64,000 nucleotides of DNA, from positions 124,001-188,000 of the forward strand of contig CANLDA010000002.1 in NCBI GenBank assembly GCA_947489325.1. Reading direction: 5' to 3'. The stretch comes from an uncultured Paracoccaceae bacterium. Its GTDB lineage: Bacteria; Pseudomonadota; Alphaproteobacteria; Rhodobacterales; Rhodobacteraceae. Within the stretch, counting starts at the first letter, position 1, and each line of letters begins with the position of its first letter. The notes below the pieces were generated by a model. That model saw nothing but the letters and a program-made list of their open reading frames with translations. It was not told the origin of the DNA and did no database searches. A program made the translations under genes and the position numbers. Below, piece by piece: positions 51,501 through 60,027 of this stretch.

Positions 51501-54500
51501 GTGAAAAGATTACCAAAGCTATTTTGTTTATTTTGCGTCAGTATTGGCGGTGCTTTTTTTTCCAGTGCCTTACAGGCACAAGAGGTCGACATTGATGCAC
51601 TATTGGCCAAGGCGAAAACCGTCGCCAGCCCTTTGGACCGACCTTATTTTTGTGACCCCAAAGATGACCTGATCACCCCAAAAAGCGCCAAAAACAATCT
51701 TGTAAAACTTACCCTGACACGTCTGTGTTTGCCCAATGATGCGTTTCTTGCAGGGCTTGGTCTGGCATTGCCACCTTCACCATCGGGGTATCTGGCCATC
51801 GAAGGTCATGTTGAGAATCTGCATCCTGATACGGGCATAAGCTTGCCTGAGGCGTATAAATCGATTCAACTTGAGTTAGCTGAGAATGTGTGGGTTTTGG
51901 GCAGCTGGCAGATTGAAGATCATTTTATGCGCTCCTTTAAGGGGGCGCTCGATCCTGGGGCTGAAAAGCCTTTTGTCACGCTATATGCAGTGCCAGAAGC
52001 GAGGAACTTTGCAGCGATTCATCCAGCGCAGGCCGGGCTTTTGCGGATGCAAATTGCCAAAGACGGTGTGCTGATAAATGGCACCGTATTGCCTGCGCAA
52101 GCTGTGGTTGATGAAAAGAAACCGGAAGTAATCAAGACACCAGAAACTGTCAGTGTTGAAAAAGAGATCATAGCGTCTTCAGAGGCGTCCACAAAAACAT
52201 CCGTAGTTGGTACGCCTGTTTGTCCTGAGCCGCTTGCCGTGCCGCTTGTGGCTGAAAATGAAGTGTTCGCTCTGACCCTTACGGCGGTGTGTCTTGCGTC
52301 AGAACTTGGCGGGTCGGAAACTGCGGTGGTCATTGTCGGACAGGTCTCAAATATGTTGCCGGACCAACCTTTGGCGATGCTGGATATCGCCGAAATGTTC
52401 GAATTGGACACACAAGATGCACCAATTGCCCCAATGAGCGATCTCTCCCGCGATATGTCGCCGGGGTTTTCCACCGAATTGCCACAGGGGGAAAACCGCG
52501 CATTCGCAGCTGTTTTTGACTTGGGGAATGACTGGTCTGGTCAGGCAGAATTTATCGTGCCTGCGGGCAATCTGACCACGCGTTTGGATGTGTCGGCTTT
52601 GGTCAACGCAGTGATGCCTGAAAAGCCCAAGGCTGCAAAGTCGGTGTTTGGGCAAACCAAAGACGTGCCAAATGAAGATGCACCAAATGAGGAGACCTCC
52701 AGCGAGGAGGCACCAACTCTTGCTGACACGACGCCGGATACCCAAGAGGATGTCTCTGAAACAGAAGCATTAGAAACCCCTGAAATCCCGGTTACCACAC
52801 AGAACACAGGTTTCACGATTGGGTATGACTACGCGCAATTTGGGCGCTTACCAATTAGTTATGCTGATCTTGGTGGGCAAGTTGTGGCAACATCGGGACA
52901 AATGGATACAGCGGGTAAAGATGCTGTGTTGGATGGGATCGTGAGTCATGACACCAGCACGTTATCCATTGCTGAAGGTCAGACATCCTCGTTGACGGTT
53001 GCCTTTCACCGAGGACGCACAGCGCAGATTTCGGCCTTTGCGGTGATTTCTACGGCCTATCAAAGTGGTGATTTTCACGTGCCGGATCATGTGACAATTG
53101 CGACCTCGGAAAATGGTGCAGCTGGACCATTTGTCGACATAAGCGCGCCGATTGACATGCAGACCATCGGGGATGCGCTGTATATCACATTGGCAGAACC
53201 AATCGCTGCCAATGCCGTACGCTTCAGTTTTGACATAGATCCCACCGGAAATCCGGTTCGCAACACAGTTGTTTTACGTGAATTACAAGTTTTTGAGGCT
53301 CAATCCGGACCATCCATTCTGCATGATGTGGAAGTTGATATGGCCACAGACGCGCGCGGCTTACGCGTGGCGGCACATACAACGCCAAGTGCCGGGGACT
53401 CCAATTCGCTTTATTCAAGTTTTGACCCAGATGGTGTCGCGTTCTGGCCTGATGAAACACCATTGCCGCAACGCGTCACCTATGCTTTGCGTGATTTTGG
53501 CGCGGCAGAGGTGGTGTCGGTTGGCCTTCAGGCGACACCACAAGATGCAAGCATAACGGGTTGGGCGCCGAAAATTCGGGTTGAAGTGTCGGAAGGGCGT
53601 TCGCCCGCTGGATCCTTTGATGATCTTGGATTTATGGAAATTGATACAGCAACATGGCGTGCGCAATTGATCCCGGATATGCCCGTAAATGCGCGATTTA
53701 TTCGGCTGAGCATTGTGGATTATGGCGGCACCCGGTTTGGGATTGACGATCTGTCCATCAACCTACGCCCCGCAAGTTTTGACCCGGTGATACCATCGCT
53801 TGCAGGTCATCAAGGACAAGCATTTGATCATGAAGAGGTGGAACCCAATGACACGCCGGATCAGGCAGTGGCGTTGCAGGTGCGGCAAACTGTTTTGGGA
53901 CGCCCGGATTTTGCCGGGGATGTGGATTACTATCGTTTTAACGTTCCACCCGTCACCGGACAGGAAACAGAGCCTCGCATTGTCAATCTGACGCTTAATG
54001 GTGTGCCGCGGGTAAAATCCACGCTGGTTTTGTCACGGGACGACGGCGAAGAACTGTATCGTTTCAGCCCGGATCGCACATTAAGTTCGCGCACTTTTAC
54101 ATGGAAACTGGATCCCGGTGACTATGTTGTTTCCCTTTCCGAAGCAGGGGCAGGCGTGGTGATTGTGATTGATGACAGTGGCAGCATGGGGCGCGCAATC
54201 GGAGTGGCGCGGGATGCAGCGCGCCTATTTGTCGAAGGTAAAGTTGACGAAGAACGTATCGGTTTGATTCGCTTTTCCGGGGTCGTGAATGTGATTTCTG
54301 AACTGACCGAGGATCAAGGACCTTTGCTTGATCGGATTGACGAAATTCCCAGTGATACGTCTAACGGCGGAACATCGGTCTTTGATGCGGTGGCTCAAGC
54401 GTTAAAAATGCTGGATAGCGCTGCCTCCAATCCAGCAATCGTATTGCTGACTGATGGAGAAGACGTGTCGTCAGAGCTGACCTACCCGGAATTGCTTGAG

Positions 54501-55955
54501 GAAATAACTCGCCGCGGCGTGGCCATCCACACCATTGGGCTAGGGGGGGCGATGGTGAACCGAACTTCGGCGATTGGCGGGACATTGGTGGATATGCTGC
54601 AATCGATTTCATTGCATACAGGAGGGGATTTCTATCGCTCGCCTGCCGCTGCTGATCTGCAAGACGTTTATGCAAAAATTGCCGAACGCTTGCGTGATCG
54701 CGGCAGCTATACCCTGCGTCTGGATATTCCCGAAGGTGACGGATATCTGAGTGTACGCGAAGATGGTCGCGGCATGGCGGCGGTGAAAACACTTGGCAAA
54801 GTACATTTCATTCTAGATGCCTCTGGATCGATGAAGGCGGCCACGGATGAAGGCCGCCAACGCATCAATGTGGCGCGCACGGTGTTTTGGGATTTGTTGA
54901 AACAGTTACCAGAAGAAGTTCCTGTGGGTCTGCGGGTTTATGGCCACAATCTGCCGTCAAAACCTAAGGCTGCTAGCTGCAAGGACACAGAGTTGATTTT
55001 GCAGCCCATGACCGAAGGACGCGATGGGTTGAAAAAATTTGTGGGTCTTGTTACGCCACGCGGGCAAACCCCGATTGGGCTGTCATTGTTGGGGGCGGCT
55101 GCGGATTTACAGGCGGCGGAAAAGAACCTCATTATTCTTTTGACCGATGGTGAAGAAACCTGTGTGGATGCCCTAGGCGATGCGTATCATCCTGAACTTG
55201 TGGCGCAATTTTTAATCAATGAAGGCTATGACGTGCGCGTCAATATCGTGGGTTTTGATGTGGATGATACAGAAACTCAGGACAGTCTGCGCCGGGTGGC
55301 GCGGATTACAGGGGGTGAATTTTACTATGGCGATGGGGAAAACGGTCTGCGCAATGCGCTGCTTGCTGCCCTTGTGCCAGAGGTGGTGTTGCTGGACGAT
55401 CTGGACCAGATTATTGCGCAATTTAAGGTCGGTGACCCGCGTCTAAAGTTGCCGCCGGGAACCTATCGTTTGAAGTTGGCAGAGGGGAATTTGATCAGTC
55501 AACGCCAACGCGTTCTTGAAGGCGAAGAAACCCGTATCACCCTTGCCCAAGAGGCAAGTGATATACGTATCACGTCCGAACAGGCCTCGCTTGAAGAGTG
55601 GTATGATCAAGATATGGCCGCAGAGTTTGATCCGACCGTCGTGTCCGCAGAACGACGCGCATTGGCCCGGTTCCCCCAATCCCAAGAGGAAACCACTTAT
55701 CGCGTCCAATTTATTCTGGAAGGGTTGGGATATGATCCTGGCCCTCGCGACGGGGCTATGGGCGGTAAAACCCGCCGCGCAATTGAAAGCTATTTGAATG
55801 ATTTAGATGAGCCAATGGTGGGGCCTGCCTATTTCAATACAGGGGCGCCAACGCAATTTTTGTGGATCAGCCTTTTGGCAAGTTATTTGGAAACGGTTGT
55901 GTTTCCTCGCGAGCGCGCGGAGTTTGAAGCTGCCAAAGATGCGCTGACGAAATAG
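51501..55955 (+). CDS. Large exported protein with two VWA domains and a peptidoglycan-binding domain
   Basis: 1484 residues from GTG, preceded by a GGGGGA stretch. Signal peptide about 1-27. Residues 51-200 and 241-375 are two similar units, each with a Cys pair (51/76, 241/264). An acidic Thr/Glu/Pro linker (about 380-432) follows, then two beta-rich discoidin-like units (about 440-600 and 605-760) and a PPC-like segment with EVEPNDTPDQA (about 780-880). VWA domain 1 has intact MIDAS residues (Asp891, Ser893, Ser895, Thr958, Asp985). VWA domain 2 likewise (Asp1106, Ser1108, Ser1110, Thr1190, Asp1216). A C-terminal peptidoglycan-binding-like domain (about 1398-1435, LEGLGYDPGPRDGAMGGKTRRAIESYL) completes it. 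Probably a periplasmic cell-wall-linked adhesion or scaffold protein. The next gene follows after 46 bases. Function unknown. Confidence 0.82.
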   Translation: MKRLPKLFCLFCVSIGGAFFSSALQAQEVDIDALLAKAKTVASPLDRPYFCDPKDDLITPKSAKNNLVKLTLTRLCLPNDAFLAGLGLALPPSPSGYLAIEGHVENLHPDTGISLPEAYKSIQLELAENVWVLGSWQIEDHFMRSFKGALDPGAEKPFVTLYAVPEARNFAAIHPAQAGLLRMQIAKDGVLINGTVLPAQAVVDEKKPEVIKTPETVSVEKEIIASSEASTKTSVVGTPVCPEPLAVPLVAENEVFALTLTAVCLASELGGSETAVVIVGQVSNMLPDQPLAMLDIAEMFELDTQDAPIAPMSDLSRDMSPGFSTELPQGENRAFAAVFDLGNDWSGQAEFIVPAGNLTTRLDVSALVNAVMPEKPKAAKSVFGQTKDVPNEDAPNEETSSEEAPTLADTTPDTQEDVSETEALETPEIPVTTQNTGFTIGYDYAQFGRLPISYADLGGQVVATSGQMDTAGKDAVLDGIVSHDTSTLSIAEGQTSSLTVAFHRGRTAQISAFAVISTAYQSGDFHVPDHVTIATSENGAAGPFVDISAPIDMQTIGDALYITLAEPIAANAVRFSFDIDPTGNPVRNTVVLRELQVFEAQSGPSILHDVEVDMATDARGLRVAAHTTPSAGDSNSLYSSFDPDGVAFWPDETPLPQRVTYALRDFGAAEVVSVGLQATPQDASITGWAPKIRVEVSEGRSPAGSFDDLGFMEIDTATWRAQLIPDMPVNARFIRLSIVDYGGTRFGIDDLSINLRPASFDPVIPSLAGHQGQAFDHEEVEPNDTPDQAVALQVRQTVLGRPDFAGDVDYYRFNVPPVTGQETEPRIVNLTLNGVPRVKSTLVLSRDDGEELYRFSPDRTLSSRTFTWKLDPGDYVVSLSEAGAGVVIVIDDSGSMGRAIGVARDAARLFVEGKVDEERIGLIRFSGVVNVISELTEDQGPLLDRIDEIPSDTSNGGTSVFDAVAQALKMLDSAASNPAIVLLTDGEDVSSELTYPELLEEITRRGVAIHTIGLGGAMVNRTSAIGGTLVDMLQSISLHTGGDFYRSPAAADLQDVYAKIAERLRDRGSYTLRLDIPEGDGYLSVREDGRGMAAVKTLGKVHFILDASGSMKAATDEGRQRINVARTVFWDLLKQLPEEVPVGLRVYGHNLPSKPKAASCKDTELILQPMTEGRDGLKKFVGLVTPRGQTPIGLSLLGAAADLQAAEKNLIILLTDGEETCVDALGDAYHPELVAQFLINEGYDVRVNIVGFDVDDTETQDSLRRVARITGGEFYYGDGENGLRNALLAALVPEVVLLDDLDQIIAQFKVGDPRLKLPPGTYRLKLAEGNLISQRQRVLEGEETRITLAQEASDIRITSEQASLEEWYDQDMAAEFDPTVVSAERRALARFPQSQEETTYRVQFILEGLGYDPGPRDGAMGGKTRRAIESYLNDLDEPMVGPAYFNTGAPTQFLWISLLASYLETVVFPRERAEFEAAKDALTK

Positions 55956-56001
55956 GACAAACGCCCAGATACCCACAGCAGTCCACGGATGGAGACAGGT
56001 C

Positions 56002-58434
56002 ATGACCAACACTGTGCATAAACTGATACGGAAATTCAGCGTTCTGGTAGTATGGGTGCTGATGCCTGTGGTGGTAATGGCACAGGATGATCCTTTAAAC
56101 GACCGTGCCACGTTGCGTCGCTTGATGTCGGTGTTTGACTATCTGGATGGGCAGGTGGACCATTCTGTGTATGAGGTATCTGCCCTTAGTTCACGCTTGG
56201 GAAATGATCCGAAGGTGATGCAGCCCTATGTCCAAAACAGCTTTGCCTATCGGCCATATTGGGGCGCGCTGAAGGGCGCGCAGGGCGTCTTGTTTGATCG
56301 CACAGGCAACGCGTTGGATCGCAGTTTGTTGTTGGCAGAACTGTTGGCAATGCAAGGGCATGCGGTACGTATAGCAGGTGCGCAGTTGTCGGATGAACAA
56401 ACTCAAGACCTTCTGAACCTCGCGCAATTGCCAATTCCTGTTGCCCCGGAAAGTGTGAATATATCGGCAGAGATGATTTCGGTGATGCTCAACCAAGGGG
56501 GATTGAACGAAGAGGATTTGCGACGTCAGACCGACGAGCAACAAGTCGGTGCGCAAACCAGACGAGAAACCCTGAATGGGCAATACGCCGCGTTTGAGCA
56601 AGCCGTTCAAAATGATCTGTCGCATTTTCCAGAGTTCCTTTCGGGGCGTGGGGCTAACCTGAATGCAACGGCGATTGCGGCCGAATATTACTGGGTAGAA
56701 GTGCAGGATGAGAACAACAATTGGCAGACCCTTGATGCGTTACCTTTTGATTTTGCAGCTCAGCTTGCGACCTTGGAAGGGGTCACACGGTTTGATGTCA
56801 CTGATCTGCCAGAGATTTTGGAACATGCAGTATTGGTAGAGGTGATTGCCACAACAGATCACCCGACAGAGCCTGAAACCACAGTGATGTCGACCAAATT
56901 GACCGCGCGGGTTGGGATGATGCAACCGCTTGTCATGTCCGCGACCCCTGTGCACGAAACACCTTCAGATGGCGGGTTGGGCGTGCTGACGCCGATGTCG
57001 GCCCCACCTTCTGCCACGTTGTTTCAGATGCGATCGGGGGGTAATCTGGTCGTCGAGGCACTGGTGTCTGACGCGGGCGTGGTGACAGACCCAAACCCAC
57101 CCAAAGGTAATGCGACGGCGGGCGGATTTGGCGGCCTTGGAACCGCTTTAGAAGGGATGTTTGACACCGATCCCGAACCAACAACCCCGGAAAACACGCA
57201 AAAACTTCTGGAACTGAAACTCGTTTATACTGTTCGCAACAGTCAGGGGTTACAGCCCGAGGGAAAAACACGCCGCTTTGAACGCCTGATTGTTCCCCAT
57301 GGTGGTCATGCAGGTGGTGCGCATAAGGATGTGGGATTTGAAAGCCCGTGGATTGCACAGCTGTCATTGGTGCCATTTGTTATGACTGGGGACTTGTTTG
57401 ACCATAGCGCGATGGTGTCGCAATTTGATTCATCCCGTCAGATACTTTCTCTGTTACAGGCCAGAAATGTCGGCTCTGAGCCTATAGAGAATCGATTTGG
57501 AGCACTCACGTCACTTGCGCATCAAACAGCGATGAATGCGTGGTTGCTCGCCACTGATGCGGGGACGAAGCAGGGTTATTATTCTGATCAGATGGCTGTG
57601 ATCGTGGAAGAGGGGGGGGTGTTTGGCACGGCATCTAAGCCCGTAATGACATCCTCAATCGATCTGATGCAAATATCCGGCCACCACAGTTCTGCATCCG
57701 GTGGTGGACATGGGTTGGAATGGACACTGGCGGAAACAGCGGTATTGGCACGCCAATCAGGTGGCACATCACAAGGGTTTGTGCCTGCCTTTGAAACACT
57801 ATCCCAAGGGGGGGGCACATCAGTTTATGCCCTAAAGGATGCAGAAAGAATTGCCCGTTTTGGCGGCGATGCTATCCCAGATTTGACCGCCGAGCTGAAC
57901 AACGGGTTTGATCTTGTGGCAATGTCGCATTGGACCAACCCCATCTGGTTTAGTCGTGATCCTGACAATGGATTGGTGATTGGCCGCGTTCCCGGTGGGC
58001 GTGGCGACGCCTTGGTTGAAAGCGGCACCTCCACGGCGTTGATTGCAGAGGAAGCAACCGTTTCATACGAGGGTTTCATCATCGCAATGGACATCACTCT
58101 TGTGCATTTGGAATTGACGCTTTGTTTCATGAAAACCGATGCGATCGATTCTGAAAAAGAATTCGAAAAATGGTCCGCCGCGATGAATGCTTGTACCGCT
58201 GGTTATATATTAGGACTTATCGGTGCTGTGAATCCGATTGCCGCACTTCTCGTTTTCCCCTTTCAGATCGGGTATTGCGCCTATGGGGGAACAAGTGGGG
58301 GGCGTTGTGTCGTCGAGGCGGCTGCGTCCAAAGGGGCGCTATATTCTTCTATGATGGGCGGTCGAAAAGCCTTCGTTGCCGCCGCCGCAATCAATATTTT
58401 CAAAACAGGTCTGTCGCTGTCTGATTTGCAATAG
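56002..58434 (+). CDS. Exported protein with a degenerate transglutaminase-like domain
   Basis: 810 residues. Signal peptide about 1-27. Residues 83-130 (GNALDRSLLLAELLAMQGHAVR-like core) and 229-246 (YYWVEVQDENNNWQTLDA) match the two halves of a transglutaminase-like fold, split by about 95 residues. The catalytic Cys and His positions hold Ala104 and Tyr229, leaving only Asp245, so cysteine-protease or cross-linking chemistry is unlikely. The middle is Gly/Pro-rich; the C-terminus has four Cys (708, 731, 759, 769) and a hydrophobic stretch (about 734-757) that may be a membrane anchor. It follows the VWA gene on the same strand and probably works with it. Function unknown. Confidence 0.78.
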   Translation: MTNTVHKLIRKFSVLVVWVLMPVVVMAQDDPLNDRATLRRLMSVFDYLDGQVDHSVYEVSALSSRLGNDPKVMQPYVQNSFAYRPYWGALKGAQGVLFDRTGNALDRSLLLAELLAMQGHAVRIAGAQLSDEQTQDLLNLAQLPIPVAPESVNISAEMISVMLNQGGLNEEDLRRQTDEQQVGAQTRRETLNGQYAAFEQAVQNDLSHFPEFLSGRGANLNATAIAAEYYWVEVQDENNNWQTLDALPFDFAAQLATLEGVTRFDVTDLPEILEHAVLVEVIATTDHPTEPETTVMSTKLTARVGMMQPLVMSATPVHETPSDGGLGVLTPMSAPPSATLFQMRSGGNLVVEALVSDAGVVTDPNPPKGNATAGGFGGLGTALEGMFDTDPEPTTPENTQKLLELKLVYTVRNSQGLQPEGKTRRFERLIVPHGGHAGGAHKDVGFESPWIAQLSLVPFVMTGDLFDHSAMVSQFDSSRQILSLLQARNVGSEPIENRFGALTSLAHQTAMNAWLLATDAGTKQGYYSDQMAVIVEEGGVFGTASKPVMTSSIDLMQISGHHSSASGGGHGLEWTLAETAVLARQSGGTSQGFVPAFETLSQGGGTSVYALKDAERIARFGGDAIPDLTAELNNGFDLVAMSHWTNPIWFSRDPDNGLVIGRVPGGRGDALVESGTSTALIAEEATVSYEGFIIAMDITLVHLELTLCFMKTDAIDSEKEFEKWSAAMNACTAGYILGLIGAVNPIAALLVFPFQIGYCAYGGTSGGRCVVEAAASKGALYSSMMGGRKAFVAAAAINIFKTGLSLSDLQ

Positions 58435-58460
58435 GGCAGACGCATTCCGACATCTGCCCT
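58433..58460. terminator. Stem-loop between convergent genes
   Basis: AGGGCAGA (58433-58440) and TCTGCCCT (58453-58460) form a perfect 8-base stem with a 12-base loop, starting in the stop codon of the preceding gene and ending 10 bases before the convergent oxygenase stop. T-runs are short, so termination is probable but not certain. Confidence 0.5.
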
Positions 58461-58469
58461 TGGGCAATG

Positions 58470-59432
58470 CTATGCGAATGTGTCGGTTGTGGTGGTTTTA
58501 TGCTTGTCATAACCAGCCTGAAGTTCACCACGCAGGAAGTCACCAAAATTGATGGCTTCAAATTCTGGCGCGCCAGTTCCAGCCAACGGTGCGACATCAC
58601 AGGCGACATTGGGATCAAAAAAGAACGGGCAGGAATATCGCTCTTTGCCGGATTTGTTGATCACCCGATGGGGCGTGGATTTCAGACGTCCGTTGGACAT
58701 GCGATTCAGCATGTCACCGACATTCACAACAAAACTGCCAGGGATCTTGGGCGCATCCACCCAATTGCCCGCAGGGGTTTGTACCTGCAATCCACCAACA
58801 CCATCCTGTGCCAGAATGGTCAAGCAGCCAAAATCGGTATGTGGCGCTGACCCGTACAGATCGTCCGGGCTTGCAGCAGGCTGGGGCGGGTAATGCAGCA
58901 GGCGCAACCATGTTGTCGGTGTCTCAAAATGCTTGAGAACGGAGGTATCTGTAACATTGGCCGCGGCCAGTGCAACCTCCATCAGATTCTGAGCCAGCCC
59001 CTTAAGCGCGTCGTGATAAGCCGTTAGCGTGTCACGAAACCCTTCAAGATCGGGCCATTGATTTGGGCCTGACAGAAACGCGTCGGGGTTTTCAGCCGCG
59101 TCTTCGCGCATCATCATGAACGACGCGCTTTGGTTGGGTTTTTTCACGTCTGCCAGTTTGGAATTCACGTCGGTGGACGTGTTGATTGGGATATAGCCGC
59201 GGTGCAGGTGATTCAATTCCACCGCCATCTTGGCTTTATGCGGCAGGGCATGAAACTCGGCAGAGGCCTTAAAAGCCGCATCAATCAGGGCCTGATCAAT
59301 GCCGTGATTGATGATATATCCGAATCCGGTTTCGCCATAAGCCTTTGCAAAATCGGCGGTCAATTGGCTGCGGTCGGATCCATCCTGTAGGCAAGAGGCG
59401 TCAAGAACGGGGATTTCTGTAAATTCTGTCAT
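58470..59432 (-). CDS. Isopenicillin N synthase-family 2OG-Fe(II) oxygenase
   Basis: 320 residues. DIOX_N-type N-terminal domain (IPVLDAS..., GFGYIINHGI) and a jelly-roll core with the iron triad His198-x-Asp200 and His255, and the co-substrate motif Arg265-x-Ser267 (RYS). Typical length for the family. The substrate cannot be read; bacterial members act on diverse small molecules, and true beta-lactam synthesis is not implied. The ATG at 59432 gives the family start; an upstream in-frame start at 59468 would cross a palindrome at 59452-59470. Confidence 0.86.
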   Translation of the reverse strand: MTEFTEIPVLDASCLQDGSDRSQLTADFAKAYGETGFGYIINHGIDQALIDAAFKASAEFHALPHKAKMAVELNHLHRGYIPINTSTDVNSKLADVKKPNQSASFMMMREDAAENPDAFLSGPNQWPDLEGFRDTLTAYHDALKGLAQNLMEVALAAANVTDTSVLKHFETPTTWLRLLHYPPQPAASPDDLYGSAPHTDFGCLTILAQDGVGGLQVQTPAGNWVDAPKIPGSFVVNVGDMLNRMSNGRLKSTPHRVINKSGKERYSCPFFFDPNVACDVAPLAGTGAPEFEAINFGDFLRGELQAGYDKHKTTTTDTFA

Positions 59433-59451
59433 ATCATTATCCAATAGGTCC

Positions 59452-59470
59452 ACATGCCATACTGGCATGT
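59452..59470. promoter_or_regulatory. Palindrome upstream of the IPNS-family gene
   Basis: ACATGCCA (59452-59459) and TGGCATGT (59463-59470) are perfect arms separated by 3 bases, 20 bases before the gene's ATG on the minus strand. It could be an operator for a dimeric repressor. Confidence 0.4.
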
Positions 59471-59628
59471 TGTGTCGCGCTGAAATGTGAAAATGGATAA
59501 GGCTGGCTATCCTTCAAACCGCTTGCGGCGATGGCCATAGTGGCGCGCCAATATCACGCGCACAGGAAGGGGGGACAGAATAGTCATGGTGAAGATTTGG
59601 CTGGAGTTTGTTTAAAGGTCAAGACAGA

Positions 59629-60027
59629 TCAATCATAAATCGTGATGTCCGTTCGATGTGCATATGCCTGCAAACGAGAGGCGATCGTGCCCGCATGTAC
59701 CTCTAGCCGATGCCCGTCGGGGTCCAGAAAATAGAGGGATGACCCTTCGGATTTGTTGCCTTTCCAAAGTGGCGCGGCTTGGGAAATGCTGTGCGCCAGT
59801 GCTGGAAAATCCTCATCAGAGCAATCAAGCGCAACATGGGTGTAATCATCACGTGGCTGAACCACGCCCACATCTAGGCATAACCAAAGTGAGCCAAGAT
59901 CAAAATAGGCCCCTCTGGCCCAACGGGCACGCAACCGCGCGCCCAAAACATCGGTATAAAACGCAACGCTGACCTCAAGATCACTGCACGCAAGGGTGAT
60001 GTGATTGATGCCAGTCAGACGCGACAT
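59629..60027 (-). CDS. fosA: FosA-like glutathione transferase (VOC superfamily)
   Basis: 132 residues. Close pattern match to fosfomycin-resistance FosA enzymes: LTGINHITLA, a GAYFDLGSLWLCLD segment, DYTHVAL, and WKGNKSEGSSLYFLDPDGHRLEVHAG. These contain the metal ligands (His, His, Glu) and the fosfomycin/K+-contact residues. FosA opens the fosfomycin epoxide with glutathione in the cytoplasm. The ATG abuts the dnaB stop with no gap, so it is translated from the dnaB transcript. Whether it confers resistance is not shown by sequence. Confidence 0.8.
   Translation of the reverse strand: MSRLTGINHITLACSDLEVSVAFYTDVLGARLRARWARGAYFDLGSLWLCLDVGVVQPRDDYTHVALDCSDEDFPALAHSISQAAPLWKGNKSEGSSLYFLDPDGHRLEVHAGTIASRLQAYAHRTDITIYD

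Noticed and set aside
59507-59587. 26-codon minus-strand frame encoding a basic peptide between the FosA-like and oxygenase genes
   Set aside because: No Shine-Dalgarno sequence and no way to judge conservation from one sequence; kept only as a note.
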